Positions 1 to 6,085 of a DNA stretch of 6,528 nt are shown in pieces; position 1 is the first letter of the stretch, and each line of letters opens with the position of its first letter. The DNA lies in contig JAEWJO010000518.1 of assembly GCA_023386455.1 (NCBI GenBank), forward strand, positions 1 through 6,528, in the 5' to 3' direction. The notes beneath the pieces are model-generated. The model was given only the letters and a program-made list of their open reading frames with translations. It was not told the origin of the DNA and ran no database searches. The position numbers and the translations under genes are program-made. This DNA is from Pseudomonadota bacterium. GTDB lineage: Bacteria > Myxococcota_A > Polyangia > Haliangiales > Haliangiaceae.

Positions 1-699
1 CACGTCGTCCGCGTCCTCGAGGTCGGCACGACGACCGGTGAAATTCCGTACCTCGCGATGGAGCGCCTGCGCGGTCACGACCTCGCGCACCAGCTCCGCC
101 GCCAGCGCCGGCTGAACCTCCAGCAGGCCCAGGTCCTCGTCGCGCAGGTCGCACAGGGTCTCGAGGCCGCGCGCACCGCCGGCATCGTCCACCGCGATCT
201 CAAACCCCACAACGTGTTCCTCGCCCAGGACGGTCGCTGGAAGATCCTCGACTTCGGCGTCTCCAAGCAGGGCGGTAGCGGCACCCTCACGAAGGGTCAC
301 GTCATCGGAACTCCGGCATACATGGCGCCGGAGCAGGCCCGCGGCGAGAACGTCGACCACCGCGCCGACGTCTACTCCCTCGCCGCGATCCTCTATCGCT
401 CCGTCACCGGTCACCCCGCCTTCACCGGCAAGGACGTGCCGACGACGCTCTACGACGTCGTCTATCGCGTTCCGACCCAGCCCTCCATCCTCGCGTCCGT
501 CCCCGGCGACGTCGATCGCGTGCTCGCGCTCGGTCTCGCCAAGGACGCGAAGGATCGCTTCGCCTCCGCGCTCGAGCTCGCGCAGTGGTTCACGTCCGCC
601 ATCACCGACGAGCTCTCCGCCGAGCAGCGCCGGCGCGCCGACGACCTCATGGCCAAGAGTCCGTGGGGAACGCGTCAGACACAGACGCAGCCGACCTGA
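1..699 (+). CDS. Hanks-type serine/threonine protein kinase, C-terminal part (5' end outside window)
   Basis: This is a cytoplasmic kinase that transfers phosphate from ATP to Ser/Thr of target proteins. The reading frame is open from base 1, so the glycine-rich loop and ATP-binding lysine lie upstream of the window; the ATG at 58 is internal. Counting from that Met, visible motifs are the catalytic loop HRDLKPHN (residues 45-52, an RD kinase), DFG (65-67), GTPAYMAPE (84-92) and D104 in HRADVYSLA (subdomain IX). The activation segment between DFG and APE holds S74, T76, T78 and T85, plausible autophosphorylation sites. The kinase fold ends near residue 182. Only about 30 polar residues follow, with no membrane segment, PASTA repeats or sensor domain, so this is a short soluble form unless extra domains precede it. 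It is 80 bp upstream of a co-directional ATP-grasp gene. Family assignment is secure; the substrate is unknown. Confidence 0.95.
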   Translation, partial: HVVRVLEVGTTTGEIPYLAMERLRGHDLAHQLRRQRRLNLQQAQVLVAQVAQGLEAARTAGIVHRDLKPHNVFLAQDGRWKILDFGVSKQGGSGTLTKGHVIGTPAYMAPEQARGENVDHRADVYSLAAILYRSVTGHPAFTGKDVPTTLYDVVYRVPTQPSILASVPGDVDRVLALGLAKDAKDRFASALELAQWFTSAITDELSAEQRRRADDLMAKSPWGTRQTQTQPT

Positions 700-724
700 G
701 GGCGGTCGCCCCCTGGGATCTCAT

Positions 725-739
725 CTCGATTCCATCGAG
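725..739. repeat. Perfect 6-bp inverted repeat in the gap before the ATP-grasp gene
   Basis: CTCGAT (725-730) and ATCGAG (734-739) are perfect reverse complements separated by TCC. The repeat sits in the 80-bp gap between the kinase stop and the ATP-grasp start, 40 bp before that ATG. The gap is less GC-rich than the flanking genes, as a regulatory region would be, and also holds the palindrome CATGCATG (744-751). It could be a small operator or an RNA hairpin. No convincing -35/-10 pair was found nearby, and a repeat this short can occur by chance. Confidence 0.3.
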
Positions 740-779
740 CGAACATGCATGGTACGAGTTGATAAGCGGCGTTGTTTGC

Positions 780-1913
780 ATGTCTCGTGCACGCGTACTG
801 ATCCTGTGGAACCAACTCGATGACGATGTCGTCGAGCTCTGGCGCCGCGACGGTCGAAGGTCCCCCGAGTGGGACCCGAACCTGATCGTCGAGCCGTGGG
901 ACACCGTCGCCGAGGAGATCGAGCAGATCGTCGAGTGCGTGCGCGAGGCCGGCTACGACGCCAAGGCGATCAACATCCGCGACGACTTCGACAACCTCGT
1001 CGAGACCGTCAAGGCCGAGCGCGCCGACGTCGTGATGAACCTCATCGAGTGGTTCCACGACGACCTCGAGCACGAGACCCACGTGCCCGCGATGTTCGAG
1101 CTGCTGAACCAGAGCTACACGGGCAACCGTCCGCTCGCGCTCTCGCTCTGCCAGAAGAAACCGCAGGCGAAGTCGCTGCTCGCGGCCGCGGGCCTGCCGG
1201 TCCCGCGCGGGATCCTGGTCGACAAGATGAGCGCGGCGCCGGCCGAGCTCGGTCTCAACTATCCGCTGATCGTGAAGCCCGCCTTCGACGACGCGAGCGG
1301 CGGCATCGATGCCGGGTCGGTCGTCCGCGACCGGGCGGCGCTCGACGCGCGCGTGCGGATGGTCGTCGTCGATCACAAGATGCCCGCGCTCGTCGAGGAG
1401 TTCATCGAGGGCCGCGAGATCCACTGCGCGATCCTCGGCAACCAGCCGCTGCCGCTCTACGAGATGCGCTTCAAGCCGAACGGCGTCGACAACGACGGCC
1501 GGCCGCTCCCGAACATCATCACGTACCGCGCGAAGTGGGATCCCTACAGCCGCGACTACTACGCGATGGAGTCGAAGTGCCCGGTCGAGGATCTCGGGGG
1601 CGAGCTGACCGCGAAGATCCAGGGCATTGCGATGCGGGCGTTCGCCGCGCTCGGTTGCCGCGACTACGCGCGCGTCGACATGCGCCTCGACGCCAAGGGC
1701 AACCCGTACATCCTCGAGGTCAATCCCAATCCCGACCTCGCCGACGGCTGCGCGTTCGCCCAGTGCGTGCGCGCCAGCGGCCGCACCTACGCGCAGGCGA
1801 TCCAGGAGATCGTCGGCTACGCCCTCGATCGCGCGCGCAACCGGCTGCGCGGCGCGCCGGCTCCGAGCGAGAACCTGTTCCACGAGTACGTCGCGAAGCG
1901 CTCCACGCGCTGA
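780..1913 (+). CDS. D-Ala-D-Ala-ligase-like ATP-grasp enzyme, substrate unknown
   Basis: This is a 377-aa predicted cytoplasmic ligase of the ATP-grasp superfamily, which joins a carboxylate to an amine or similar nucleophile through an acyl-phosphate. The N-terminal domain (about 1-125) ends in a Ddl-like stretch with YTG (113-115) and the LALSLCQKK segment. The ATP-grasp core follows: K166 in IVKPAFDDASGGI, the hinge EEFIEGREIH (206-215), the omega-loop equivalent ITYRAKW (247-253), D300 in RVDMR, and metal ligands E313/N315 in LEVNPNP. Two Ddl hallmarks are missing: the N-terminal GGxSxE loop, and the SHSL-type acceptor loop after the ExN motif, which here reads ADGCAF (321-326). It is therefore probably not a true D-Ala-D-Ala ligase. 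The ATG at 780 was chosen because the first beta strand (RVLILW) begins directly after it; a longer in-frame extension would run back into the kinase gene. No clear Shine-Dalgarno sequence is seen; TTG at 759 is a weaker alternative. Family confidence is high, function unassigned. Confidence 0.88.
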   Translation: MSRARVLILWNQLDDDVVELWRRDGRRSPEWDPNLIVEPWDTVAEEIEQIVECVREAGYDAKAINIRDDFDNLVETVKAERADVVMNLIEWFHDDLEHETHVPAMFELLNQSYTGNRPLALSLCQKKPQAKSLLAAAGLPVPRGILVDKMSAAPAELGLNYPLIVKPAFDDASGGIDAGSVVRDRAALDARVRMVVVDHKMPALVEEFIEGREIHCAILGNQPLPLYEMRFKPNGVDNDGRPLPNIITYRAKWDPYSRDYYAMESKCPVEDLGGELTAKIQGIAMRAFAALGCRDYARVDMRLDAKGNPYILEVNPNPDLADGCAFAQCVRASGRTYAQAIQEIVGYALDRARNRLRGAPAPSENLFHEYVAKRSTR

Positions 1914-1956
1914 GCAAAACTTGCGACGCGCCCGGAGCGGACGGGACAATTCACGG

Positions 1957-2856
1957 ATGCGCGTGATTTTGCCCATCCTCCTGTTCTCGACGGTCGCGTA
2001 TGCCGAGGAAGTCCCTCCGATGGAGCAGCCACTCGATCCATCGGGCGGAGGCGGCGGCGGCGAGATGACCGGTGATGTCACGACGAGCGCGCCGGCCGCG
2101 GGCTCGTTCTGGCTGCCGATCATCGAGCGGCCGTACATCCTGCCGAAGGGAAAGCTCCAGGCCTACGGCGACGTCCGGATCCAGCACGTGACGACGCCGA
2201 TGACACCGGTCACGCCGGAGACGAGCCGGACCGATATCGGACTGCACCTCGGTGCGGGCTACGGCGTGACGGACAAGATCACCGCGGGCGTCGAGTACGC
2301 GTTCACGCTGCACGACTTCGAGATCAAGGGCCCGCTGACGCTCTACGGCGAGTACCAGCTCATCCACCAGTCGAAGCTGTCGGTCGCCGCCTCCGGAGAC
2401 CTCACGTTCGACTTCGGCGGGCGTGACAGCATGGGCGGCACGTCAGTCGACGTCTCGCTCCACGCGGGCCTCGGTGCTCGCTACCTCGTGGCGCCCAAGA
2501 TGGCCGTCTACACCGGTGCGCCCTACGGCCCGGGTCCGGTCGGCCAGCACCTCACCGTGCCGTTCGACGGCGACAGCGCGATCACGTTCGACATCCCGGT
2601 CGGGTTCGCATACCAGGCGATGCCGCAGCTGTTCGTCTATGCGCAGACCCAGCTGCTGCGATTCAACATCGCCAACAAGGGCGGCGCCGACACGGTCGTC
2701 GTGATCGGCAGCGATGCCGGCGGCGTCCCGCTGACGCTCGGCGGCCTCTACCAGGTCACGAGCGACATCGACGCGACCGCCGCGCTCGTGTTCCCGGATC
2801 TCGGTGGAATCGGCGACAAGCTCGCCTTCGTGGTCGGCGCCCGCTGGCACAACTGA
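1957..2856 (+). CDS. Exported beta-rich protein, probable outer-membrane beta-barrel, function unknown
   Basis: This is a 299-aa protein with a short classical signal peptide: a hydrophobic core at about residues 3-12 and a likely cleavage after AYA (14-16), giving a mature protein starting EEVPP. A low-complexity linker with a six-glycine run (30-35) follows. From about residue 60 the chain shows alternating polar/hydrophobic segments broken by turns, for example KLQAYGDVRIQHV, SRTDIGLHLGAGYGV, KITAGVEYAFTL, SVDVSLHAGLGARYLV, LFVYAQTQLLRFNI and LAFVVGARWHN. This is typical of beta-barrel outer-membrane proteins. It ends in Asn rather than the usual terminal Phe/Trp, so the barrel call is inferred from the strand pattern. 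The start at 1957 is set by the signal peptide; the frame is open farther upstream, but that part is an Arg/Ala/Ser-rich shadow of the ATP-grasp gene. The gap to the upstream gene is 43 bp, so cotranscription is possible. No strong Shine-Dalgarno sequence and no clear terminator downstream were seen. No specific family is recognised. Confidence 0.82.
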   Translation: MRVILPILLFSTVAYAEEVPPMEQPLDPSGGGGGGEMTGDVTTSAPAAGSFWLPIIERPYILPKGKLQAYGDVRIQHVTTPMTPVTPETSRTDIGLHLGAGYGVTDKITAGVEYAFTLHDFEIKGPLTLYGEYQLIHQSKLSVAASGDLTFDFGGRDSMGGTSVDVSLHAGLGARYLVAPKMAVYTGAPYGPGPVGQHLTVPFDGDSAITFDIPVGFAYQAMPQLFVYAQTQLLRFNIANKGGADTVVVIGSDAGGVPLTLGGLYQVTSDIDATAALVFPDLGGIGDKLAFVVGARWHN

Positions 2857-2918
2857 GCTGGCGTACCCGGATTCACCCGCGAAATCGCCTGAGTCCGCCG
2901 GCACGGGGCGTCGACGGC

Positions 2919-2950
2919 TTGACAGCCTGGCACCCCATGCTGCATCTATT
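2919..2950 (+). promoter_or_regulatory. Probable sigma70-type promoter of the tRNA-Asn gene
   Basis: A perfect TTGACA -35 hexamer lies at 2919-2924. The local sequence then becomes AT-rich just before the tRNA. The best -10 match is TCTATT (2945-2950), four of six consensus positions, but the 20-nt spacing is longer than the usual 17; hexamers at 17-18 nt spacing match poorly. Initiation a few bases after 2950 would leave a leader of only several nucleotides before the mature tRNA 5' end at 2962. The -35 is convincing and the -10 is tentative. Confidence 0.5.
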
Positions 2951-2961
2951 TAGTCCCTTAT

Positions 2962-3036
2962 TCCGAAGTAGCTCAGTGGTAGAGCAGGCGGCTGTTAACC
3001 GCCGGGTCGGGGGTTCGAAACCCTCCTTCGGAGCCA
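2962..3036 (+). tRNA. tRNA-Asn, anticodon GUU, with encoded CCA
   Basis: This is a complete 75-nt cloverleaf. The acceptor stem TCCGAAG (2962-2968) pairs with CTTCGGA (3026-3032), followed by discriminator G3033 and genomically encoded CCA (3034-3036). The D stem is GCTC/GAGC with a seven-base loop. The anticodon stem GGCGG/CCGCC (2987-2991/2999-3003) encloses loop CTGTTAA with anticodon GTT at 2994-2996, reading AAC and AAU. The variable loop is five bases. The T stem GGGGG/CCCTC has one G-U pair and encloses TTCGAAA. It carries no intron or mismatch. The next gene, on the opposite strand, ends at 3042, only 5 bp after the CCA. Confidence 0.97.
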
Positions 3037-3041
3037 ACGAG

Positions 3042-3404
3042 TCAAGCCTTCTTGACGAACTCGGACTTGAGTCCCATCTGGCCGATCCCGTCGACGCGAC
3101 AGTCGATGTTGTGATCGCCGTCGACAAGCCGGATCTTCTTCACCTTGGTGCCGGCCTTGAGCCCCGTGGGCGACCCTTTCACCTTCAGGTCCTTGATCAA
3201 GACCACCGTATCGCCGTCTTGCAGGATGTTCCCGACAGCGTCGCGGACCACGAGCTCGGTCTCTGCCGGTGATGCATTCGTCTCCTCTGCGGCAGTCGAC
3301 GCTTGCGACCACTCGTTCCCGCACTCGGGGCAGACGAGGAGACCGGACGGATCCTCGTACGCGAGGGACGAATTGCACTTCGGGCAGGCGGGCAGGTCGC
3401 TCAT
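3042..3404 (-). CDS. yjdM: YjdM/PhnA-family zinc-ribbon protein
   Basis: This is a 120-aa soluble protein closely resembling E. coli YjdM (formerly PhnA). An N-terminal zinc ribbon is formed by C7-P-K-C10 and C25-P-E-C28. A variable Ala/Glu/Ser-rich linker (about 33-50) is followed by the conserved C-terminal beta domain, with segments such as DGDTVVLIKDLKVKG (63-77), GTKVKKIRLV (85-94), GDHNIDC (96-102) and the terminal LKSEFVKK. The linker makes it a little longer than the roughly 110-residue E. coli protein as I recall it. The family's biochemical role is unsettled; the name PhnA came from proximity to phosphonate genes and does not imply phosphonoacetate hydrolase. The ATG at 3404 gives the family N-terminus (MSDLPACPKC); the upstream in-frame extension would run into the ATPase. 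No clear Shine-Dalgarno sequence is seen. It starts 16 bp after the copper ATPase stop on the same strand, so the two are probably cotranscribed. Confidence 0.93.
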   Translation of the reverse strand: MSDLPACPKCNSSLAYEDPSGLLVCPECGNEWSQASTAAEETNASPAETELVVRDAVGNILQDGDTVVLIKDLKVKGSPTGLKAGTKVKKIRLVDGDHNIDCRVDGIGQMGLKSEFVKKA

Positions 3405-3420
3405 GAACCGAATAATGCGC

Positions 3421-5631
3421 TCAGGCGATGTGCTGCGCTCGCAGCCGCAACGCATTCGTGATGACGGAGACCGACGACAGGCTCATCGCGAGTGCGGCGA
3501 GCATCGGTGACATGAGCCAGCCGGTGAACGGATAGATCACGCCGGCCGCGATCGGAATGCCCGCGCTGTTGTAGACGAACGCGAAGAACAGGTTCTGCTT
3601 GATGTTCGACATCGTCGCGCGCGACAGCGCTCGCGCCCGCGCGATGCCACGAAGGTCGCCCTTGACGAGCGTCACGTGCGCGCTCTCCATGGCGACGTCC
3701 GTGCCCGTGCCCATCGCGATGCCGACGTCCGCACGGGCGAGGGCAGGGGCGTCGTTGATGCCGTCTCCCGCCATCGCGACCTTGCGGTCCTCGGCCTGCA
3801 GCCGCCCGACGTGGTCCGCCTTCTGATCGGGCAGGACCTCGGCGATCACGTCATCGAGGCCGAGCTTCTTCGCGACGGCGGCCGCGGTCGTCTTGCTGTC
3901 ACCGGTCATCATCACCACGCGTAGCCCCTCGGCCTTCAGCGAGCGGATCGCGTCGGGCGTGGTGTCCTTGATCGGATCGGCGACGCCGACGAGACCGGCG
4001 AATGCACCGTCGACGGCGACGTACATGACGGTCTGGCCGTCGCCGCGCAGCTCTTCCGCGCGTGCCGAGATCGCGCTCGTGTCGATGCGCTCGACGTCCA
4101 TCATCGCGCGGTTGCCCAGCGCGACCTTGCGACCGTCGACGTCGCCACGAACGCCTTTGCCCGTGACCGACGCAAAGCTGGCGACCTCGGCGAGCTTGGC
4201 GCCACGCTCCGCGGCGCCCGCGACGATCGCCGCGGCGAGCGGATGCTCGCTCGCACGCTCGAGGCTCGCGGCGAGGCGCAGCAGCGTCGGCTCGTCACCG
4301 GCGACCGGGACAACGGAGACGAGGCGCGGCTTGCCCTCGGTCAGGGTACCGGTCTTGTCGACGACAAGCGTGTCGACCTGCCGCATGACCTCGATCGCCT
4401 CGGCATTGCGGAACAGGATGCCCATCGAGGCACCACGGCCGGTCGCGACCATGATCGACATCGGCGTCGCGAGGCCGAGCGCGCACGGGCAGGCGATGAT
4501 CAGCACCGAGACTGCATTCACGATCGCGTGCGCCATTCGCGGATCGGGGCCGACGAACGACCACACCACGAACGTGATGATGGCGATCGCGATCACGGTG
4601 GGGACGAACCACGCGGCGACCTGGTCGGCGAGCTTCTGGATCGGTGCGCGACTGCGCTGCGCCTCCGCAACCATCGCGACGATGCGCGCGAGCAGCGTGT
4701 CTGATCCAACCTTCTCCGCGCGCACCACGAGCGAGCCGGTGCCGTTCACGGTCGCGCCGATGACGCGATCCTCGGGCTGTTTCTCGACGGGAATGGGCTC
4801 GCCTGTCACCATCGACTCGTCGACCGACGATGTGCCTTCGAGGACAACGCTGTCGACGGGGACCTTCTCGCCCGGCCGCACGCGCAGGCGGTCGCCGACG
4901 TGAACATGGTCGAGCGGGATGTCGACCTCGCGACCATCCGCCTCGATCCTCCGTGCGGTCTTCGGTGCGAGGCCGAGCAACTTGCGGATCGCCGCGCCTG
5001 TCGAGCTGTGCGCACGCAGCTCGAGGACCTGGCCGAGCAGGATCAGCGTGACGATCACGGCGGCCGCCTCGAAGTACGTCCCGACCGTGCCGTCGTGGTT
5101 GCGGAACGCTTCTGGAAACACGCCAGGGGCGAGTGCTGCGACAAGGCTGTAGCCGAAGGCGACGCCGACGCCGAGGCCGATCAGCGTGAACATGTTCAGG
5201 CTCTTGTTCCTCAACGACTGCGCGAACCGCTCGTAGAACGGCCACGCTGCCCACGTGCACACCGGCAGTGCGAGCGCGAGCTCGACCCAGACGCGCGTTC
5301 GGCCGGCGAGGATCGTGATGCCGACCATCTCGCTCATCGCGATCACGAACAGCGGCAATGCGAGTGCCGCGGAGATCCAGAACCGACGCGTCATGCGGAC
5401 GAGCTCTGGATCTGGACCGGTCTCGAGCGTCGGCACGCGTGGCTCGAGCGCCATGCCGCAAATCGGGCAGCTGCCCGGGGCATCCCGCACGATCTCGGGA
5501 TGCATCGGGCACGTGTACTCGACCGTGCCAGCCGCGGTCTTTGCCGGAGGGAGAGGCGCCGGCGCAGGTTCTGCAGGCTCGTGATGCCCGTGTCCGTGAT
5601 GCGCCTGGTGCGTGTCGTGCGGCATCGTCAT
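3421..5631 (-). CDS. copA: Copper-exporting P1B-type ATPase (CopA-like) with His-rich N-terminus and CPMHP/CPICGM metal-binding domain
   Basis: This is a 736-aa inner-membrane pump that exports Cu(I), possibly also Ag(I), using ATP. It opens with a His-rich tail (residues 5-17, HHGHGHH). A heavy-metal-binding domain follows, with YTCPMHPEI (39-47) and SCPICGMALEP (54-64). There is no CxxC HMA domain. The core has the actuator TGEP (276-279), transmembrane metal site CPC (381-383) in CPCALGLATP, phosphorylated D425 in DKTGT, SEHP (461-464), TGD (576-578) and GDGINDAP (622-629). Late membrane-helix residues YN (687-688) and MSLSS (716-720) fit the Cu(I) P1B-1 class. All catalytic motifs are intact. 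The start at 5631 follows GAGGAAGCC with ideal spacing; ATGs at 5625 and 5670 are alternatives, the latter adding 13 residues. Its stop is 16 bp before yjdM. No CueR/CsoR-type regulator or copper chaperone lies in the window. Metal preference is inferred from motifs. Confidence 0.95.
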   Translation of the reverse strand: MTMPHDTHQAHHGHGHHEPAEPAPAPLPPAKTAAGTVEYTCPMHPEIVRDAPGSCPICGMALEPRVPTLETGPDPELVRMTRRFWISAALALPLFVIAMSEMVGITILAGRTRVWVELALALPVCTWAAWPFYERFAQSLRNKSLNMFTLIGLGVGVAFGYSLVAALAPGVFPEAFRNHDGTVGTYFEAAAVIVTLILLGQVLELRAHSSTGAAIRKLLGLAPKTARRIEADGREVDIPLDHVHVGDRLRVRPGEKVPVDSVVLEGTSSVDESMVTGEPIPVEKQPEDRVIGATVNGTGSLVVRAEKVGSDTLLARIVAMVAEAQRSRAPIQKLADQVAAWFVPTVIAIAIITFVVWSFVGPDPRMAHAIVNAVSVLIIACPCALGLATPMSIMVATGRGASMGILFRNAEAIEVMRQVDTLVVDKTGTLTEGKPRLVSVVPVAGDEPTLLRLAASLERASEHPLAAAIVAGAAERGAKLAEVASFASVTGKGVRGDVDGRKVALGNRAMMDVERIDTSAISARAEELRGDGQTVMYVAVDGAFAGLVGVADPIKDTTPDAIRSLKAEGLRVVMMTGDSKTTAAAVAKKLGLDDVIAEVLPDQKADHVGRLQAEDRKVAMAGDGINDAPALARADVGIAMGTGTDVAMESAHVTLVKGDLRGIARARALSRATMSNIKQNLFFAFVYNSAGIPIAAGVIYPFTGWLMSPMLAALAMSLSSVSVITNALRLRAQHIA

Positions 5632-5658
5632 GGCTTCCTCGGCAGCACGACGCTGCCG
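5632..5658 (-). promoter_or_regulatory. Ribosome binding site and abutting 7-bp hairpin upstream of the copper ATPase
   Basis: Read on the minus strand, GAGGAAGCC lies directly before the ATG at 5631, a strong Shine-Dalgarno sequence with 5-nt spacing that decides the start. Immediately 5' of it, 5640-5658 forms a perfect hairpin: CGGCAGC, loop GTCGT, then GCTGCCG. The last G of the stem is the first G of GAGG, so the stem stacks against the ribosome binding site. It may modulate translation. If translation began at 5670 instead, the same bases would encode part of an Arg/Ala/Glu-rich extension. Confidence 0.45.
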
Positions 5659-5696
5659 CTCCTGCTTCATTACACCTGCAAGAGTTGCCCCACGAA

Positions 5697-5715
5697 GTTC
5701 CGCTGATTGTGGAAC
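5697..5715. repeat. Short inverted repeat GTTCC-N9-GGAAC upstream of the copper ATPase
   Basis: GTTCC (5697-5701) and GGAAC (5711-5715) are perfect reverse complements separated by nine bases, about 65-85 bp upstream of the ATPase start. On the minus strand a TGTAAT hexamer (5669-5674, the complement of ATTACA) lies downstream and could act as a -10, without a good -35. The position would suit an operator for a metal regulator, but it does not clearly match a CueR or CsoR consensus, and five-base arms are easily found by chance. Confidence 0.2.
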
Positions 5716-5723
5716 CGCGCCGG

Positions 5724-5834
5724 CTACGTGACCCCGGGAAACCACGGAAACGGGCGCGCAGTCGCGGCAGACACGCGGCCCGCGCGGCTTCCGGCCAAGA
5801 GCGCGAGAACGATGAATGTGATCGAGAGCAGCAT
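5724..5834 (-). CDS. Doubtful 36-aa hydrophobic small ORF
   Basis: A short reading frame would encode a peptide with one hydrophobic segment, MLLSITFIVLALLAG (1-15), followed by a basic stretch (SRAGR) and a tail rich in aromatic residues and proline, ARPFPWFPGV (26-35). It looks like a single-pass membrane peptide or a signal peptide plus short mature peptide. Third positions are about 80% G/C, somewhat below the genes nearby. No Shine-Dalgarno sequence precedes the ATG, and the frame upstream contains no ATG, GTG or TTG for over 40 codons. It lies between the copper ATPase (90-bp gap) and the 44-aa basic protein (62-bp gap), all on the same strand. No family is recognised, and it may be a chance ORF in the promoter region of the ATPase. 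Confidence 0.22.
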   Translation of the reverse strand: MLLSITFIVLALLAGSRAGRVSAATARPFPWFPGVT

Positions 5835-5896
5835 CGACGCCAGAGACGCGCCACGTGCTCCGGCATTACACGACTGTCGCGCCCCGTTCGACGGCG

Positions 5897-6031
5897 CTAC
5901 TGCCCGGACTTCCGACGGCGCCGCTTGAGGAGTGCGGCGGCCTGCTGCTTGCGCAGGCGCTGGAGCAGCTGCTGCTCGGGATCGAGGACCGGACTGGCGA
6001 CCTTGCGCTTGGTGAACTTACGTTTGCTCAT
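5897..6031 (-). CDS. Small, highly basic 44-aa hypothetical protein
   Basis: This predicted protein has 15 Lys/Arg and only two acidic residues, so it would be strongly basic. It begins MSKRKFTKRK, has a short linker (VASPVLDPE, 11-19), and then a probable amphipathic helix QQLLQRLRKQQAAALLKRRRR (20-40) with a terminal KSGQ. Such composition fits an RNA- or DNA-binding peptide, but no family is recognised. Codon third positions are largely G/C, like neighbouring genes, which supports coding. The frame is open upstream of 6031, but the ATG there gives the natural basic N-terminus. No good Shine-Dalgarno sequence is visible. It lies 88 bp downstream of the alcohol dehydrogenase stop on the same strand, with a hairpin in between, so it probably has its own promoter. 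Confidence 0.5.
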   Translation of the reverse strand: MSKRKFTKRKVASPVLDPEQQLLQRLRKQQAAALLKRRRRKSGQ

Positions 6032-6085
6032 GGGGCGCACCGTAACAGATCGGCACGAGTGACGAGGTTGCCCTGACGCGGTTCT

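Noticed and set aside
700..711. GGGC-GGTC-GCCC hairpin right after the kinase stop
   Set aside because: Only 4 bp with no T-run following; too weak to call a terminator.
585..779. 65-residue N-terminal extension of the ATP-grasp protein
   Set aside because: It would overlap the kinase C-terminus, is Arg/Ala-rich shadow sequence at first, and the Ddl-like first strand starts right after the ATG at 780.
869..1966. A 365-codon + strand frame overlapping the ATP-grasp gene
   Set aside because: Dominated by Arg, Ala, Gly and Pro with no domain; it is the out-of-frame shadow of the real gene.
675..2138. A 487-codon open frame on the minus strand opposite the ATP-grasp gene
   Set aside because: Arg/Val/Asp-rich low-information sequence typical of the antisense frame of a GC-rich gene; the + strand protein has clear ATP-grasp motifs.
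3405..3455. 17-residue N-terminal extension of YjdM
   Set aside because: It would overlap the ATPase 3' end and does not match the family N-terminus, which starts at MSDLPACPKC.
4295..5866. A 523-codon minus-strand frame overlapping the copper ATPase
   Set aside because: Arg-rich and motif-free, while the other frame carries every P-type ATPase motif. It is a shadow frame.
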